DNA from: Gelatoporia subvermispora B
Taxonomy: Eukaryota; Basidiomycota; Agaricomycetes; Polyporales; Gelatoporiaceae
Assembly (NCBI GenBank): GCA_000320605.2
Contig: KB445810.1
Coordinates: forward strand, 315,722-379,721
DNA: 64,000 bases
Direction: 5' to 3'
Position numbers and translations under genes: made by a program. Numbering within the stretch: position 1 is the first letter of the stretch; the number at the start of each line of letters is the position of its first letter. Positions 44,201-56,320 of the stretch are shown here, one piece after another. The notes beneath the pieces were generated by a model. It searched no databases. It was not told the DNA's origin and saw only the letters and a list, made by a program, of their open reading frames with translations.

Positions 44201-47200
44201 ATTGCCCGGTTTCACCCTGGTCCCATGCCTGCATTAGATCGAAATAAGACGACGCCTCCGCTTGGAGAACCTCGCACTTTTACGTCTTGTTCATCCCCTT
44301 GCCCCTAGCTGGTGGTCTGATATACTCCATTTTGAGTATGTCGTCGCTGAGCTGTACGAACTAGAAGCATGCTGATCGTGCGAATAGCCCAGGTGCAGGA
44401 CTTCTCTCCCGAACCCCCCGGCATGTATTCGACCCGAGGCGCTCTCCTTTGAATCTGTGGTCTTTGGTCTATGCCCGCAATGGCTCGTGTGTACCGCCAG
44501 CGTGGAGTTCTTCTCAGAAGACTAGCGGGGAGTAGAGAGTGAGGCCCGGAATGCAGTCATCTGTTCGACGCCGAAATTTGTGCTGCTGTCAGCGACAGCG
44601 CTCTGTTTCGCACATCTTCCTGGCAAGTTCCGCGTGCGAAACCTGCCGCAGAACAGCCTTTGCCCCATACCCGCTCTTATTCCGGGCCACTCAGAGGGCT
44701 CCTGGTGCCGGGTTCTTCCCCGACGCTCCTCCGTGAGGCGTTGAAAATCCGATTAATGGAGTACATACAGTGGGGAGCAGCCAGGCAAGTTGTACGTGGA
44801 TGATCAATTCTCTTTGTATTCGTCCTTCACTTCACGCGTACCTTCGACTAACGTTTCTTTGCCGCACAGAGGACGTGCGGCTGGAAGTTTTCGCGAAGTC
44901 TGCTGCGTTCAGAGCGTGTCGCCTAGCATACGACCTCGCAGCATCGATGGATAGGGTGTCGTAAAGCCGTCCCATGAGTAAGCTCTTGTCGGACGCGAAC
45001 ATTGATGAGCTGAACTGATCCTGTCAGACTAGGCACAATCCCACAAGATGCCCAGACCAAATTCCCTCCCTCTTTCTCACAGGACCAGCCTGTCACGATA
45101 TCTCTCTCTCGAACGATCGTCTATCACGGCCCGGGTTGGCTTCCAATAATTCGGACGTCAAAAGAAATGTGCTTCTTGCCAGCAAGGTTCGTCTCCACGT
45201 GACATCCACTGTAAGGTTTTGCTAATTTAAAGCATCCGTACTGAGGCCCGGATGCGTGCCCCGTGCCAGGTCTCGGCTCAAATAATATGTAGTATATCTA
45301 TGACATGATGCATCTTCAATGAGCAGCATCAAACATGACGTACTACTCACACTTTCATGAGTTCTGGAGCTGGAATTGCCGCTAGGATCGATGCATTTCG
45401 CCGGAGCACATTATTTGCGCATCCTTCATTTCGAGGTGATATAAATAGAGCCCTGATACAAATGACTAATTGGCGGACTCCATATGGTTCACACCAAGTG
45501 TAGCATGAACCGGTCACCGTCGTAATGGCCCTAAATCAGACCTTATGATAAGAAAACGTTGCATGCATGTGTGTCAATTCCGGTCATTTCTACGCTGCTC
45601 CGCGTTCTATAGCCGTGTTCTAGATCACCGCGAGACCTCGATATCTTTGAATCGTTCGATATTAGCGCAGGCTGAGCTTGTGCTACGCCGTGAGGAACAC
45701 TCAATATCAATTTTACAGCCAGGCCAAAGCATGGTGTACCCTGCGCTGTGTTGTCGGAATTTAATCCTAGGATTATTCTTCTGCTGTCGGATGTGAGTGG
45801 TAGCGCCCGTTGTAGATTTTCCAGCATAAGTGACTCTCATGTGACATCGCCCTAATCCCTGTCCAGCTGTGCTCTGTGCCCATCAACAATACTTGGTACC
45901 GAATCATTCGTCCATGTCATAAGCGCCCAGACTTGCAAGCTACTGGTAGCGCGCAACATGTCATTCGCTATGCTGGCGAGACAGAATCATGTGCTCGTAG
46001 GCGTTAAGCCGAAGAAAATCGCGTTGATGTCTTGGCCTCCGCGAGGGTGTCGCAACCGCATGCCGTCCACCCCTGGAAGCCGCATTCACGTTAGAGGATC
46101 CTGCGCAATACCTGTGAAGTGCGCTTATGTTTGACGTAAGTTTCTAATTAAACTTTCCATCTTCGCTCCACAGACCTTGGTTCTCCCAGGGCATCCGAGA
46201 GTCTATGGAGACTCTGTCCCGGATTGTACATATGAGCATACGCATTTGGTTCGAATACGGTCTCGGATGGCTGGTATACTCATAGGTTGCTCGACGCGTC
46301 AAGAAGCCGCTGAATTGAAGCACTGACGTGATCATGTCCCTCGTCCACCTGCATCAAGACTATATAGACTTATCTGGATCTCAACGCCCAGTAACCTGGA
46401 TATCGAGTCTAATTTGAATCGAATATCGGCCGACGTTGGGCGGTAAAAGCCCCAGAAATGCGTGATATGCTGAGTTCGCTCGCCAGTGCCACTTCATCGT
46501 CGCCAAGGGCACATCGAATATAGACATCCAGACGCACTTATACTAACGCCTGATGGCTCAAGCTCTAGGGAAGCGCCCCGTAGTGGTGAGCTGTGTACCT
46601 GTAGAATAAAGTACCTAACAGATGATAGTAATCTTCGGTGTGGAGTAAGCCGGCGTCATTACTCATGCCGAGCATCCCTCACCCGCACCACAACCGCGCA
46701 TAATTTTCTAAGATAAGAAAATTACACAGCCACATACTACGTATAGTAGAGCACACACAGTGTGAGTTTTATACTACCTACAGTTGCGCACTGTTGAGTC
46801 CGATTCCTATCCTGTGGTCCTCAGCCACTGGCGAGTCGGCGCTTCGTCGAAGGGGCTTACTGTATGCTGAGATGGACGTCTCCGTCCTGTAGTGACTGAG
46901 ATCTTGTATCTCCGCTATGTGCAGGGCAGCCAAGCATCGCCTGTTCAGTTCAGCTCCTAGGATTGGCTCACCTGCAACAACACCTACGTCAAGCAATCAC
47001 ACTCGCGTCAGCTCTGTGTCGACAGCAAAGCTATGTACGCAAAGTTTGTGACTTGTCGCCCACCTGTTGAGCTCCTGACAATCTCTTCTTGAATGTCTTA
47101 TCAACTTTCGAACGCAAAGAATGGAAGGATGAGAACCTAGCATGGTGGAAGAGGCGTGTGAACCGAGTACGACAGCTTGGAAGCTGATGCGACCAGGAAC

Positions 47201-47627
47201 GGAATGGTGTTCGGGGCACGCCTCACAACAGAACAGTCTCTGATCGAACGTGTCAGACTGTACCTTTGTGAACCCTCTGCCTAGGGGGACAAAATTTGGA
47301 GCCGAACTTTGACGACAGTCAGTACGTATGGGTGTGAACCCAAGGTACGAATGGTGACAGGGCTCGCATCTGAAGTGCCTTACGTTTTTCAAGTTAGGTC
47401 CTTCGTGCGTATATCGCTCTGGCATAGGTAGCAATGCACTCGATTATGGTATTACCAATATTATCAAGAGCTGGCAGTACAAGGTGATATTACAACAACG
47501 GAAGCACCCTAAGGCTACAGTGGCGAGTAGAGATACATGTGCGAGATATTACTTGAAGAACTTCCGAGGAATCCTGAGCAAGAGTAAATTGGTAATCACG
47601 GAGTAAATCTGACATCAACACATCGAC
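41242..47627. other. 6.4 kb gene-poor region
   Basis: No gene could be assembled. Open frames are short and none carries a domain I recognise. The 138-codon plus frame at 41414-41830 is low-complexity at its end and has no family resemblance. The 145-codon minus frame at 46997-47434 opens with Cys pairs (RCEPCHHSYLGFTP) and might be an exon of a decayed gene. Composition is near balanced and no long repeat is visible by eye. Old transposon remnants are likely but not demonstrated. Confidence 0.4.
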
Positions 47628-48140
47628 TTACTCTCCACATTTAGGATACTCGATGGTTAGCGGCACGCCGTTGCCGGTGTTGAGTCGATTAGACAGGATT
47701 TCCAGCGAGTACTGCTGCATGAAGCGGAATGCCTGGCCAACGTCTATTGCTGAGTGCGACTGCAGGATCTGCTGCTCGGCGAGATCGATAATGGCCTCCT
47801 CAGCCCAAGTCTGACAGTTCCATTGATCATCGCCCGGACGAATACGAGCTGGATCTTGTAGTATCGCGTCTGCTTTGACCACCGAACGAGGCTCGATCTT
47901 CCCCAGCAACAGACGGCCAACCATCCGCGGGGTGCGTGCGCACGTCGTTTCCCTTCGTTGATACTGCCAACTGCCGGTGTCCGTGTTGGTCGCATGAAAC
48001 AACAAGCAGCGCTTTTGGAGATCGCGTGGGTCTTCATCTTTGGGACCCATGAAGATGGCCCAATGGAAGACTCCGGTGTTTTCGGTGAGCGGCATCTCAT
48101 AACTGACGAGGTATACACGGTACTTGTCAGGAACACCCAT
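47628..48140 (-). CDS. DUF6914-like small protein
   Basis: Basidiomycete-type protein of unknown function. The start at 48140 gives MGVPDKYRVYLVSYEMPLTE, then 'TGVFHWAIFMGPKDEDPRD', where the HWA motif is typical. It continues 'CLLFHATNTDTGSWQYQRRE', 'RTPRMVGRLLLGKIEPRSVV' and 'PGDDQWNCQTWAEEAIIDLA'. The conserved H-W, N-C-x-T-W and late aspartate recall the NlpC/P60-like layout discussed for such families, but no catalysis is shown. The frame stays open upstream to 48314, without family resemblance. The single-exon product is about 170 residues. Confidence 0.65.
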   Translation of the reverse strand: MGVPDKYRVYLVSYEMPLTENTGVFHWAIFMGPKDEDPRDLQKRCLLFHATNTDTGSWQYQRRETTCARTPRMVGRLLLGKIEPRSVVKADAILQDPARIRPGDDQWNCQTWAEEAIIDLAEQQILQSHSAIDVGQAFRFMQQYSLEILSNRLNTGNGVPLTIEYPKCGE

Positions 48141-48408
48141 GACGGGTCTGCGTTGTACGAGGTGAGTAACTCGATGCTCTGAGGATATGACCTGCACCCA
48201 CATATGCCAACAATACCAAGGAAGAGTGTGGAAATCGTAGGGGACCTTGGTACGGCACCACTCAGCATGCGATCCATTATATATCGCCGGGAGTTTCGAG
48301 TACTCGATGGCCACTCGCTAGTCAATCCGCCGGCGATATTCTTCTGTCGCGCATGCAACAATCGGACATCGGGTTCGATGCGCAAAGACCGCCACTCAGA
48401 AACCTTCC

Positions 48409-48717
48409 ATGGCCGTCGCGAAGGCACTTTCCCACTTTTTACGGTCCCGTGCCTCTCGCCAGAGCCCAAGCGCCGCTAATGCGAGTGCTTTGAGCATGAG
48501 TGGCCTTGAGCCTGCTAGCATCAAAGAGCCCGGCGACCCATTCCCGAGCGTGTTTAACAAGATACTCCGCTACCGAGCCGGTGAACAAGACCGCGAAGAG
48601 CTACGCGATAAGCGACTCGTGTCGGATATCTTGTGGTGTCGCTATTATTCTGTCCGTGCACCGCGGTGGCCTTCGCGGGGGGCGCAATGCTCAGAAGGCC
48701 TTTGCACTGAGTTGTAA
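48409..48717 (+). CDS. Possible small hypothetical protein
   Basis: A 102-codon plus-strand frame whose middle (IKEPGDPFPSVFNKILRYRA, then EQDREELRDKRLVSDILWCR) has a charged, protein-like composition. The N-terminus (MAVAKALSHFLRSRASRQSP) is basic. I recognise no family, and no intron or neighbour supports it. It may be an isolated exon or a chance frame. Confidence 0.25.
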   Translation: MAVAKALSHFLRSRASRQSPSAANASALSMSGLEPASIKEPGDPFPSVFNKILRYRAGEQDREELRDKRLVSDILWCRYYSVRAPRWPSRGAQCSEGLCTEL

Positions 48718-49302
48718 AGGTCAGTTCAAGGGGGTGAATGACTCATCGGGACCGAATTTCTGAGTTTTCTCTACTTGGCGCGTGTCCACGCTGCCTGCAA
48801 GCGGTCAACGTGTTGTAGCTACCCTATAACAATACACGGCCCCTGCGTGATTTTCGGCGGTGGACTTGTAGATGGTCTCGAAAGAAGCCAAGATGTAGTC
48901 CTGTTCGTCCTAAGATATTGTAGTGGAGTGCTACATGGTTTGCGCTGACAGGTGAGGTCACTACCTCTAGACCAGCGCCTCGCGCTCCTGTGCATTTTGG
49001 CCTAGTACTACATACACCCGCCCGCACCTTGATTGCTTCATGTTTGCCCCGTAAAGGATACGTCCCGAGACATCACGACGACTCGAATACGATTGGAGAC
49101 TTGCTCCCGACAGACGCTACCAGACGGGAACAGTGATGGTCGAGACCGCGACTGCACAGGCACCACAACCGTAATACACCGTTTGCCTCGTGAAAGCTAC
49201 TGCTCCCAGGCGTCCTCTCCTTACCCACCCTTCCCTTCCTCTCACCCTCAAAAGCCACAAATTCTGTCCTATTCTGTCCTATAGTACATTTTCTACTGCA
49301 TA

Positions 49303-51838
49303 ATGCCCCGTGAAAACAGCTTCAGCGACTCAGACGGGCGGTCACTCACGCCAGATCTCGACGAGGCGATGGAGGCCGAGGCTGAAGCACGCGCAGCGCA
49401 GCCCGCTACCACTAGCAGCTCAACAGCTGCGCTCCGGGATGGTCGACCCTCACTGGACAAGATAATCGCGACGTCCTCTGCACCGGCCTCTCTCAATCGA
49501 CCCTCGCAAGATGTGCGCACGACACAAACCCCCACGACCGCGCAGCGCGCGGTCTTCCCGACTCCCACCGAGCGGTTCCGTCACGCTGTGCGAAAAGTGA
49601 TGGCGATGCGCCGCACGTCGTCGATGATGATGAAGCCGGGCATTGGGGCGGAGCCCGGTATCGACCCCCGCCGCGCATCTGCGTATGTGAACTATGGCTG
49701 GATCAAGCAGCAGTGTCTGATCGAGATTGTCGACTACTCGACTGTGCGGACGAGCTTTGGCCGCATGACGAACCAGGAGTTCGTGCGGTTCATCAATGAC
49801 AAGACAGCGAGCCGGAGGGAGTCGTGGGCGAAAGTCAGGTGGATCAATATTGGTGGAATTAGTTGGGATGTCTTGAGCGCTGTCGCTCTCAAGTATGGTG
49901 CGTTGCACAACCATTGTGACGAGCTCCCTCAAATTGTCTGAAACATTGCACTAGACCTCCATCCACTAGCCCTGGAAGACGTTCTACATCGACGTGGGAA
50001 TGCTCGCTCAAAAGTTGACTATTATCCCCAACACCTCTTCCTCCGAATCCTTAGGCACTGTCTATACACAGAGGACGATGCTGGCAGTCCGGACATCTCA
50101 GTATTTGAGCTCCCGCGCTCGGAGTCACCGAGTCCGATTGGGGACGACACGGACGATGAGCCTGAACACGAACCGAAGAGCCACGCAGCAGACGACGACG
50201 CAACCGTATTCGGCAGCGCAAGTGCGTCGCGTTTTGCGAGCAAGAGGGGCACCATGCGGCACAGGCACAGTGGCTTCAAGATGGATCCTGAGAGCCAACC
50301 CCCGCAGAGCGCGCGGTTTTCTGATTTCGGCGAAACTGATAATAAGGTTCGTGGGTGGCTTAACTCCTTGGTACTGGGCTGTCCTTGATGGCGTGATTAC
50401 TTTACCTAGAAATACAAGAACGCCCGTGCGATCAAGTTCATCCGTGAGCTCAAGCGGGGCGACCGTGTGAATGTCAAGGTGCAGCCATTGTGCATTTTCC
50501 TGCTCAGAGATGGTACGTCGGCCGTTTATTGGAAATCACGGATCGCCATTGAACCTCGTGTGCACGTCCAGGGACGGTGATCTCCATCCACAAAGGTGAT
50601 CGCCGAGTCTGCGTTCCCGGGAACTAGACTGACATACAGTGTAGACGCCAAACTCGGATTCACCGCCCCGATCACCGATCGGCTGCGCCAGCGCGATACC
50701 GGTCTGAGGACAACTGCGGACCCGTCACTTCTAGTGGAGAGTTTGCTTGACCTTGGTGAGTAGTTCATGAAGTCCGTACGCGGAGGGTACGAGCTGACAC
50801 GCGGCATCAGTGGTCGACCAAGCTCTCGAAGTTGTCGAGGAGTATCAGAGCAAGATCTTGAAGCTCGAGCAAGCCGTTCTACTCAAACCAGATATGACCA
50901 CTGTTCGAAGACGTATGTTATGCGTGCTTGCGTCTCGCCAGTTTCTCACAGAAAACTGTCCATTGTGTAGTTCACATCATCCAAGGGGACCTGATCCTGC
51001 ACAAACGTACTCTGGAGCCAATCAAGACCGTCATATATGGCCTTCGACGGTATGATGTTGACCGCGCTGCTGCTCTCTCGGATGTTGTCGATCCGGCCAT
51101 GAAGATTGAAGGTTTCATGAGTCACAAGGCCAAGATCTACCTGGTTTGTGTTGTCCCTGTAGATTGACCGTCCTCATTATGACGCTTCTTAGGCGGATGT
51201 GCACGATCACATGGAGTATATTCTCACCAGTTTAGATATGTTTGCCGGCATCAGTGACAACTTGATCAACTACACATTCAATGTACGTCGTTATGCTTTG
51301 AGTCCAGCTTCTGCAGCTCAAGTCCGCTGATCGGGATACTTTCGCAGATGGTATCATACGAGATGAACGAGGTCATGTATGTTATAAGCATTTAGCGGAA
51401 GGACCATTCCCTGACCTGATATATCACCCAGGCGACGTCTGACGATGGCGACTATCATCTTCTTGCCTTTGACGCTCCTCACCGGCTACTTCGTCAGTGT
51501 CTGCTAAGTGTCTTGAGATCACTTGACTAACAAGCCTGCAGGGTATGAACTTTGAGAACATGTGGTCTGTGAAACACGAGCACAGTGATGTCATGTATGC
51601 TCGTTGCCCCCTCTGAACATTAGGCAACCTACTGATAGTGCTCTGTTCAGATTCTGGATCATCGCGTTGCCAGTCATGAGTATTGTCATCCCCATCTTCA
51701 TCTGGCCCGACCTCAAGCGAATGGGTCACTACCTTCGCAAAAGGTTCGTTCAGCGTAAGGTCGGAAAGGTGTGTTTTCTTGCTCTGCGACCATCTCTATA
51801 GCTCAGCCGCTATCACATAGGTATATAAACGCGCCTAG
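49303..51838 (+). CDS. CorA-type magnesium transporter
   Basis: Homologue of fungal plasma-membrane or vacuolar CorA/Alr/Mnr2 proteins, which import or release Mg2+. The disordered N-terminus starts MPRENSFSDSDGRSLTPDLD. The cytosolic domain includes 'WAKVRWINIGGISWDVLSAV', 'DLHPLALEDVLHRRGNARSK' joined by an intron to 'VDYYPQHLFLRILRH', and 'KYKNARAIKFIRELKRGDRV'. The long helix region holds 'LRRYDVDRAAALSDVVDPAM' and 'ADVHDHMEYILTSLDMFAGI'. The signature GMN is intact in 'GMNFENMW' (about 51542-51565). It is flanked by 'MATIIFLPLTLLTGYF' and 'IFWIIALPVMSIVIPIFIWP', the two transmembrane helices. A last intron (51770-51820) leads to a terminal VYKRA and stop at 51836-51838. About nine introns in total. 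The N-terminal length resembles the Mnr2 and Alr groups; which one is unclear. Confidence 0.88.
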
Positions 51839-52834
51839 CGCGTTCCAAGGACCTGTATGCGAACCTCCGCTTGATCTTCCTCGTATAGATATGTGCATTG
51901 TCTACCTTGTCGGCGTCATTTGTTTTCTGCTTTCTCTGGGACCTGGTTTATTGTTTCGCGTTATTGCACTACTGCTGGGATATCAACACTCCTTTGCACA
52001 TATGATAGTTTACCACATAGCATACTGTACTATACCATGCTGGACATTTGGACGCTTGTAGTTTTTGTCGCATACTCATCATAACACGCAGGAGCCGCGC
52101 GGGAAACACGGGTCATGTTGACATCTATATAGCCCGTGTCCCCGTGTGGGTACCTTGGCGCGCCTGCGTCTGGCTTTTCACACGGGAACATCTGATCAAG
52201 TGGGCGATTTGCGCGTTCATACATCACCTGGAAGTGTGTATCAACTTAATACATAGCTTTCCCCGCTCATCGCATATATATTGAGGGCGCAGAGCGCGAC
52301 ATGCTCGCTCCTGGGGGTGTGAAAGTGAAGAGCTGGTGCTGCGTATTGCTTGTTCGACGCGTCGGGTGCCGTAAGAAGCGCTATCGGAGCAAGAATATTC
52401 GACAGCTTCCCTGAGAAACCAACGATTCTGGGAGTGTGAGAACAAGATGGACGTTGTTCCTCCCCATCATCTTGCACGACGCAAGCCGCAAGAAAATCCG
52501 CAATAACGCTGACGGGGTTTGGAGGCCGCGTCCAAGGGCTCGAAATGTCGCGAGGGCGCTCGCCAGACCGTCGAGACCATCCGATATGCTGACTCAGCCG
52601 GCCGCCAAGCAAACCGCATTCTGCAGGCAGCCCAAGCCCGGCCTCGCAGCGAACGGCCCAACGACCCAGTGCACTCCCGTAGCCTCGATCACCTGTTCGG
52701 CCAGCGTCCCCACCATTCCTTATAATCCGACCACATTCCTTCACTTTTTCTCGGTTTGACTCTTACCCCGAGACCCCCTACTTAACACGTTATAACCCCC
52801 TCGAGTTGGCCGACAAGTGGTCTTACCCTGCTCG
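51839..52834. other. Intergenic, no gene seen
   Basis: The 3' flank of the CorA gene and promoter of the CE4 gene. An inverted pair ACACGGG/CCCGTGT near 52108-52140 is visible. The 167-codon minus frame at 52241-52744 has no recognisable domain and is probably chance. Confidence 0.4.
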
Positions 52835-54922
52835 ATGCTGCCTCTTGCGCTCTTTGCGACGCTCCTTCCGCTGCTGGGCGCCGTCCTCGCCCAGGACGGC
52901 TCGCTCTCGGGACCGACCAGCACTCCTGGTGGATCAGGATACTCTTGTGATCCAAATGCGTGCAAGCTCCCGCACTGCAACTGCGCCAGCGTGAATCCTC
53001 CTGGTGGTCTTGACCCGGTACGTCACAATTTTGTCCAGGAAACTAAAGACGTGGAGTATGTAGAAACCCACATATGCCTGACCATAATGTCGAGCGCCTG
53101 TTTCGCCTGCTAATTTTCTTCTGTGTGCTGGTGACTTGCCTCAGATTACTGACTTGTGCTGCTCATACAGAAAGACATCCCTCAGTTCCTGACATTCACC
53201 GCGGACGATGCTGTCCAGTCCTACACGCTTGATGCTGTCAACCAGTTCCTCGCACATCGCACTAATCCAAACGGCTGCTCGGTCAAGATGACCTACTATA
53301 CCTCGATTAATTACACCAACTACACGTTGGTCACTGATTGGTTTGTGGCGGGCAACGAGATTGCGGATCATACGTGAGTCCTGCGGTGACACCGAACCCA
53401 CACGGATTGATAACAATTCGACAGCATGACACACGTCGGGACGCCGCCCATAGACGAGATTGACGGAAATCTGATTGCTCTTAATGCTCTTGCCGGCATT
53501 CCTCTGTCCTCCATCATTGGCTTCCGTGCGCCTTTCCTCAACTACACAGCAGACACGCTTCGACTGCTTCACAATGCCTCGTTCACCTACGATTCGTCCT
53601 CGGCTGCTTCAATTCCAGTCACTGTTGACGGCTCCGACGCATACTGGCCGTACACTCTGGACTATGGTATGGCGAACGACTGTCTGGTCGCGCCCGGCGT
53701 GTGTGACGGCGAGCCGAAGCTCCCCGGCTTCTGGGAGATTCCGATGTACGCTCTTTTCGACGAGCGTGGACAGGAGGGCATTCACTTGATGGACCCTTGG
53801 CTGTAAGTGCAATCTGAGCGGTGTATGATACTTCGGTGTCTGACCCGGGTGCAGTGACACCGCAAATGGAGAGTCGGCTGTGAACGATACTGCCACCCTT
53901 GGGTATCTGAAGAGCACATTCACGGATCACTACAACACCAACCGCCAGCCATTTGGTCTCTACACACACCCCATTCACGTCTCCGTATGTTATTTCATGG
54001 CATAGTCTACGCCCACTGAGTGCACGTCATTGATACTCCATATTCAGACCACGTATCCGGGCAGCACTGCTTCTCAGTCCACCATTGATATGATCAACGA
54101 GTTTATCGATTGGGCGCAGGAACAACCTAACGGTATGATAAGAATTTGAGTCGAATCAAACGGGACCCCTGAATTTTACTCTAATTCCAGTCTGGATTGT
54201 CAACAACGAACAGCTGCTCGCCTGGGTTCAGAACCCAGTCCCGATCTCCCAGCTGAACGACTTCGCGCCGTTCAAGTGCTCGACGCCTCAGGTGGATTCT
54301 TCCCTCAAGATCTGCAACGGTATCCCGCAGAATGAGGCTGGCCTGGTTGAGGAGTGTCCTTTCTCGGACTTCCCCTTCTACACTTGCGTAAGTACAAGCT
54401 TCTTATGAGGTCACGTGTTTTGACCGAGGTTGTCCTTTTTAGTATGGGTGCCCCGCTGTTCCTCCGTCTCCCGATAACCCGAACCCATCTCAGCAGCCCC
54501 CTCATGGTCAGCAGATCCGCCAGCGCTGTAAGCTCGCTTCATTGCTCCGCCCATAGACTGTATAATTAATTAATTCTGAAGTGCCTGCTAACTGCTCGAC
54601 GCCGTTCTGGGACCCGATCGGCGGAAAGTGCATTTGCACATCGAGCACTTGCGAATTCACAGACGAGTCTCGTCCCATCGGGGTATGTACCCTTCTCCGA
54701 GATGCCGTGCCTTCGTAGCTCATTTTCCTTCGCTAGCCCAATGGTGCGAACCTAACCGGCGGTGGAACCGGGTCGTCCCCGGCCTCGGCTGCTTCCTCGT
54801 CAGCGGCGCAATTCGTTCCCTTCAACGCCGCCGCTCGCCTTCCGGATGGCCTTGTCCCCGCGATTGCGGTCGCGATCACTGGAGTGCTCGTCAGCACCTG
54901 GGGAATCCTCGGCCGACTTTGA
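52835..54922 (+). CDS. Chitin-deacetylase-like CE4 protein, probably GPI-anchored
   Basis: Secreted carbohydrate esterase family 4 enzyme expected to deacetylate chitin in the cell wall. The ATG at 52835 gives a signal peptide (MLPLALFATLLPLLGAVLAQ). A cysteine-containing segment (CDPNACKLPHCNCASVNPP) follows. CE4 motif 1 is 'QFLTFTADDAV', motif 2 'NEIADHTMTHVG' (HxxxH) and motif 3 'IGFRAPFLNY'. The DDA form of motif 1 and 'NPNGCSVKMTYYTS' resemble arthropod-type chitin deacetylases more than the TFDDGP form. Metal-binding Asp and His residues are all present. Later exons give 'PFGLYTHPIHVS', 'CSTPFWDPIGGKCICTSSTC' and a Ser/Ala/Gly-rich linker. A terminal hydrophobic helix (LVPAIAVAITGVLVSTWGIL) suggests a GPI-anchor signal. 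About eight short introns. Confidence 0.85.
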
Positions 54923-55454
54923 GCGGCAGACAGCGCTTTGACGAGCCCTCCACGTGCTTCCAATTTTTGGGCCATTTTTTGTGGCATTTTACGACTTGGG
55001 ACTAATCGCATCGGACGCGACTGACTTGCTCCGAAAAGGACTTTAGTTGGCATCATGGACTAATCGCATTGTACATACACCAACATATGCTTATTCAGTA
55101 CACTCCTCATGAACGTCCTTGCCGCGTAGTACTGATGATCGTGATGGGATAATGAAACACGGTGTTGCAAACGCGTTGCATCAATTACAGTCGCATTTGT
55201 ACATGCAGCGTCACAAAACGCCTAAAATCAACGAGCGCAACAGCGGGTCATGAAGTACATACAAGGCCAAGGCATAGGGGTTTGTTGTGGTTTATTAGGA
55301 TCCAAGGCTGTTGCCACACATGCGCAAACAAATACGACGCGTGGGAGCCTCGTGACCGCGTGTTGCACTCGAGGCTCGGCACGAGGCATGTGCCCGCCAC
55401 CCGCGACCGTCTCTGCTCCGTCGCTCCCGTGAAGTTTGATCTCATCTATCCATT

Positions 55455-56320
55455 ATGCGGCGCGCACAGAGTGTCAGACACTACCCGCGGCCCTCGCTCG
55501 CGCTCATCGCAGACGACCTCGGTGCGCTGAAAGAGACACCTGAAGAATCGACGGAAGACGTGCTCCGGCGGCAGCTGCTCGAGAAGGACAGGGAGAATGA
55601 CAAGGTATTCGTCGGCTACTTGCGCGGAAGCATGTCTTTTTACTCAATGCTCGGTTGTGTAGCTTCAAGGCCAGATACTGGCGCTGCAGGCTCAGTTAGC
55701 TCAGCGCCCGCCACTAGAGACAATCCAGGCACTAGAGAAGGAATATACGAATCTTGAGATCCTCCTCCAAGGCACGCAGAGGGAGAATGAGCGATGCATG
55801 ACAGATCTGGAGAGGTGAGCGCGCCGAGGTGCCAAAACATGTTGCTCGAGCTCAGGTCGACGGTAGGTCGAAGGCGCGAGAGAAGATGCTTGAACGCGAG
55901 TTGGAGAGGATAGCTGGCGCGAATTGGCAGGTGGGTTCCTCGTCTTGGACGACAGTCATGAGATAACGATTTTTGCCCATTTGTATAATACCCAAGGCCA
56001 ATCTCGAGATCACCCCATCTGCTCCCAACTCATCATTCGCGGCGAAAGCGTCGAGCATTCTCAACCACCGGCGAACAGGCTCCACGCATTCTGATAAGAT
56101 ACCTGCACCCAGATCCTCAGAGGGTGCGGAGGCAGAGCAACAGCCAGCAGCTTCAGAGGCGACCCTCGCACATATTGAGCAAGTGCGCTTACTCATCATC
56201 GGCATGGAGCAACGGCTTCAGACCCGGGAGGACAAGCTCACGAAGCACCTTGAGCGGGCAGAAGCAGAGGGCGCTCGGTTTGATGAGATCAGGAAACAAG
56301 TCCTGCCTACCTCCGCCTAG
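55455..56320 (+). CDS. Small coiled-coil protein
   Basis: No family recognised. Exon 1 (MRRAQSVRHYPRPSLALIAD ... RQLLEKDRENDK) joins by an intron to LQGQILALQAQLAQRPPLET, then 'ALEKEYTNLEILLQGTQREN'. Another intron leads to 'SKAREKMLERELERIAGANW', and the last exon has 'ANLEITPSAPNSSFAAKASS' and 'HIEQVRLLIIGMEQRLQTRE'. Leucine and charge spacing predict a long coiled coil with a short disordered linker. The last residues are KQVLPTSA. Introns at about 55602-55660, 55815-55864 and 55930-55996 are GT-AG and keep frame. Probably a structural or adaptor protein; no partner can be named. Confidence 0.7.

Noticed and set aside
52100..52145. ACACGGG/CCCGTGT inverted repeat as a terminator or element end
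   Set aside because: Seven-base arms with no target duplication and no poly-T context; too weak to call a feature.
52241..52744. 167-codon minus frame
   Set aside because: No recognisable domain, no splice partners, and it covers the presumed promoter of the CE4 gene.
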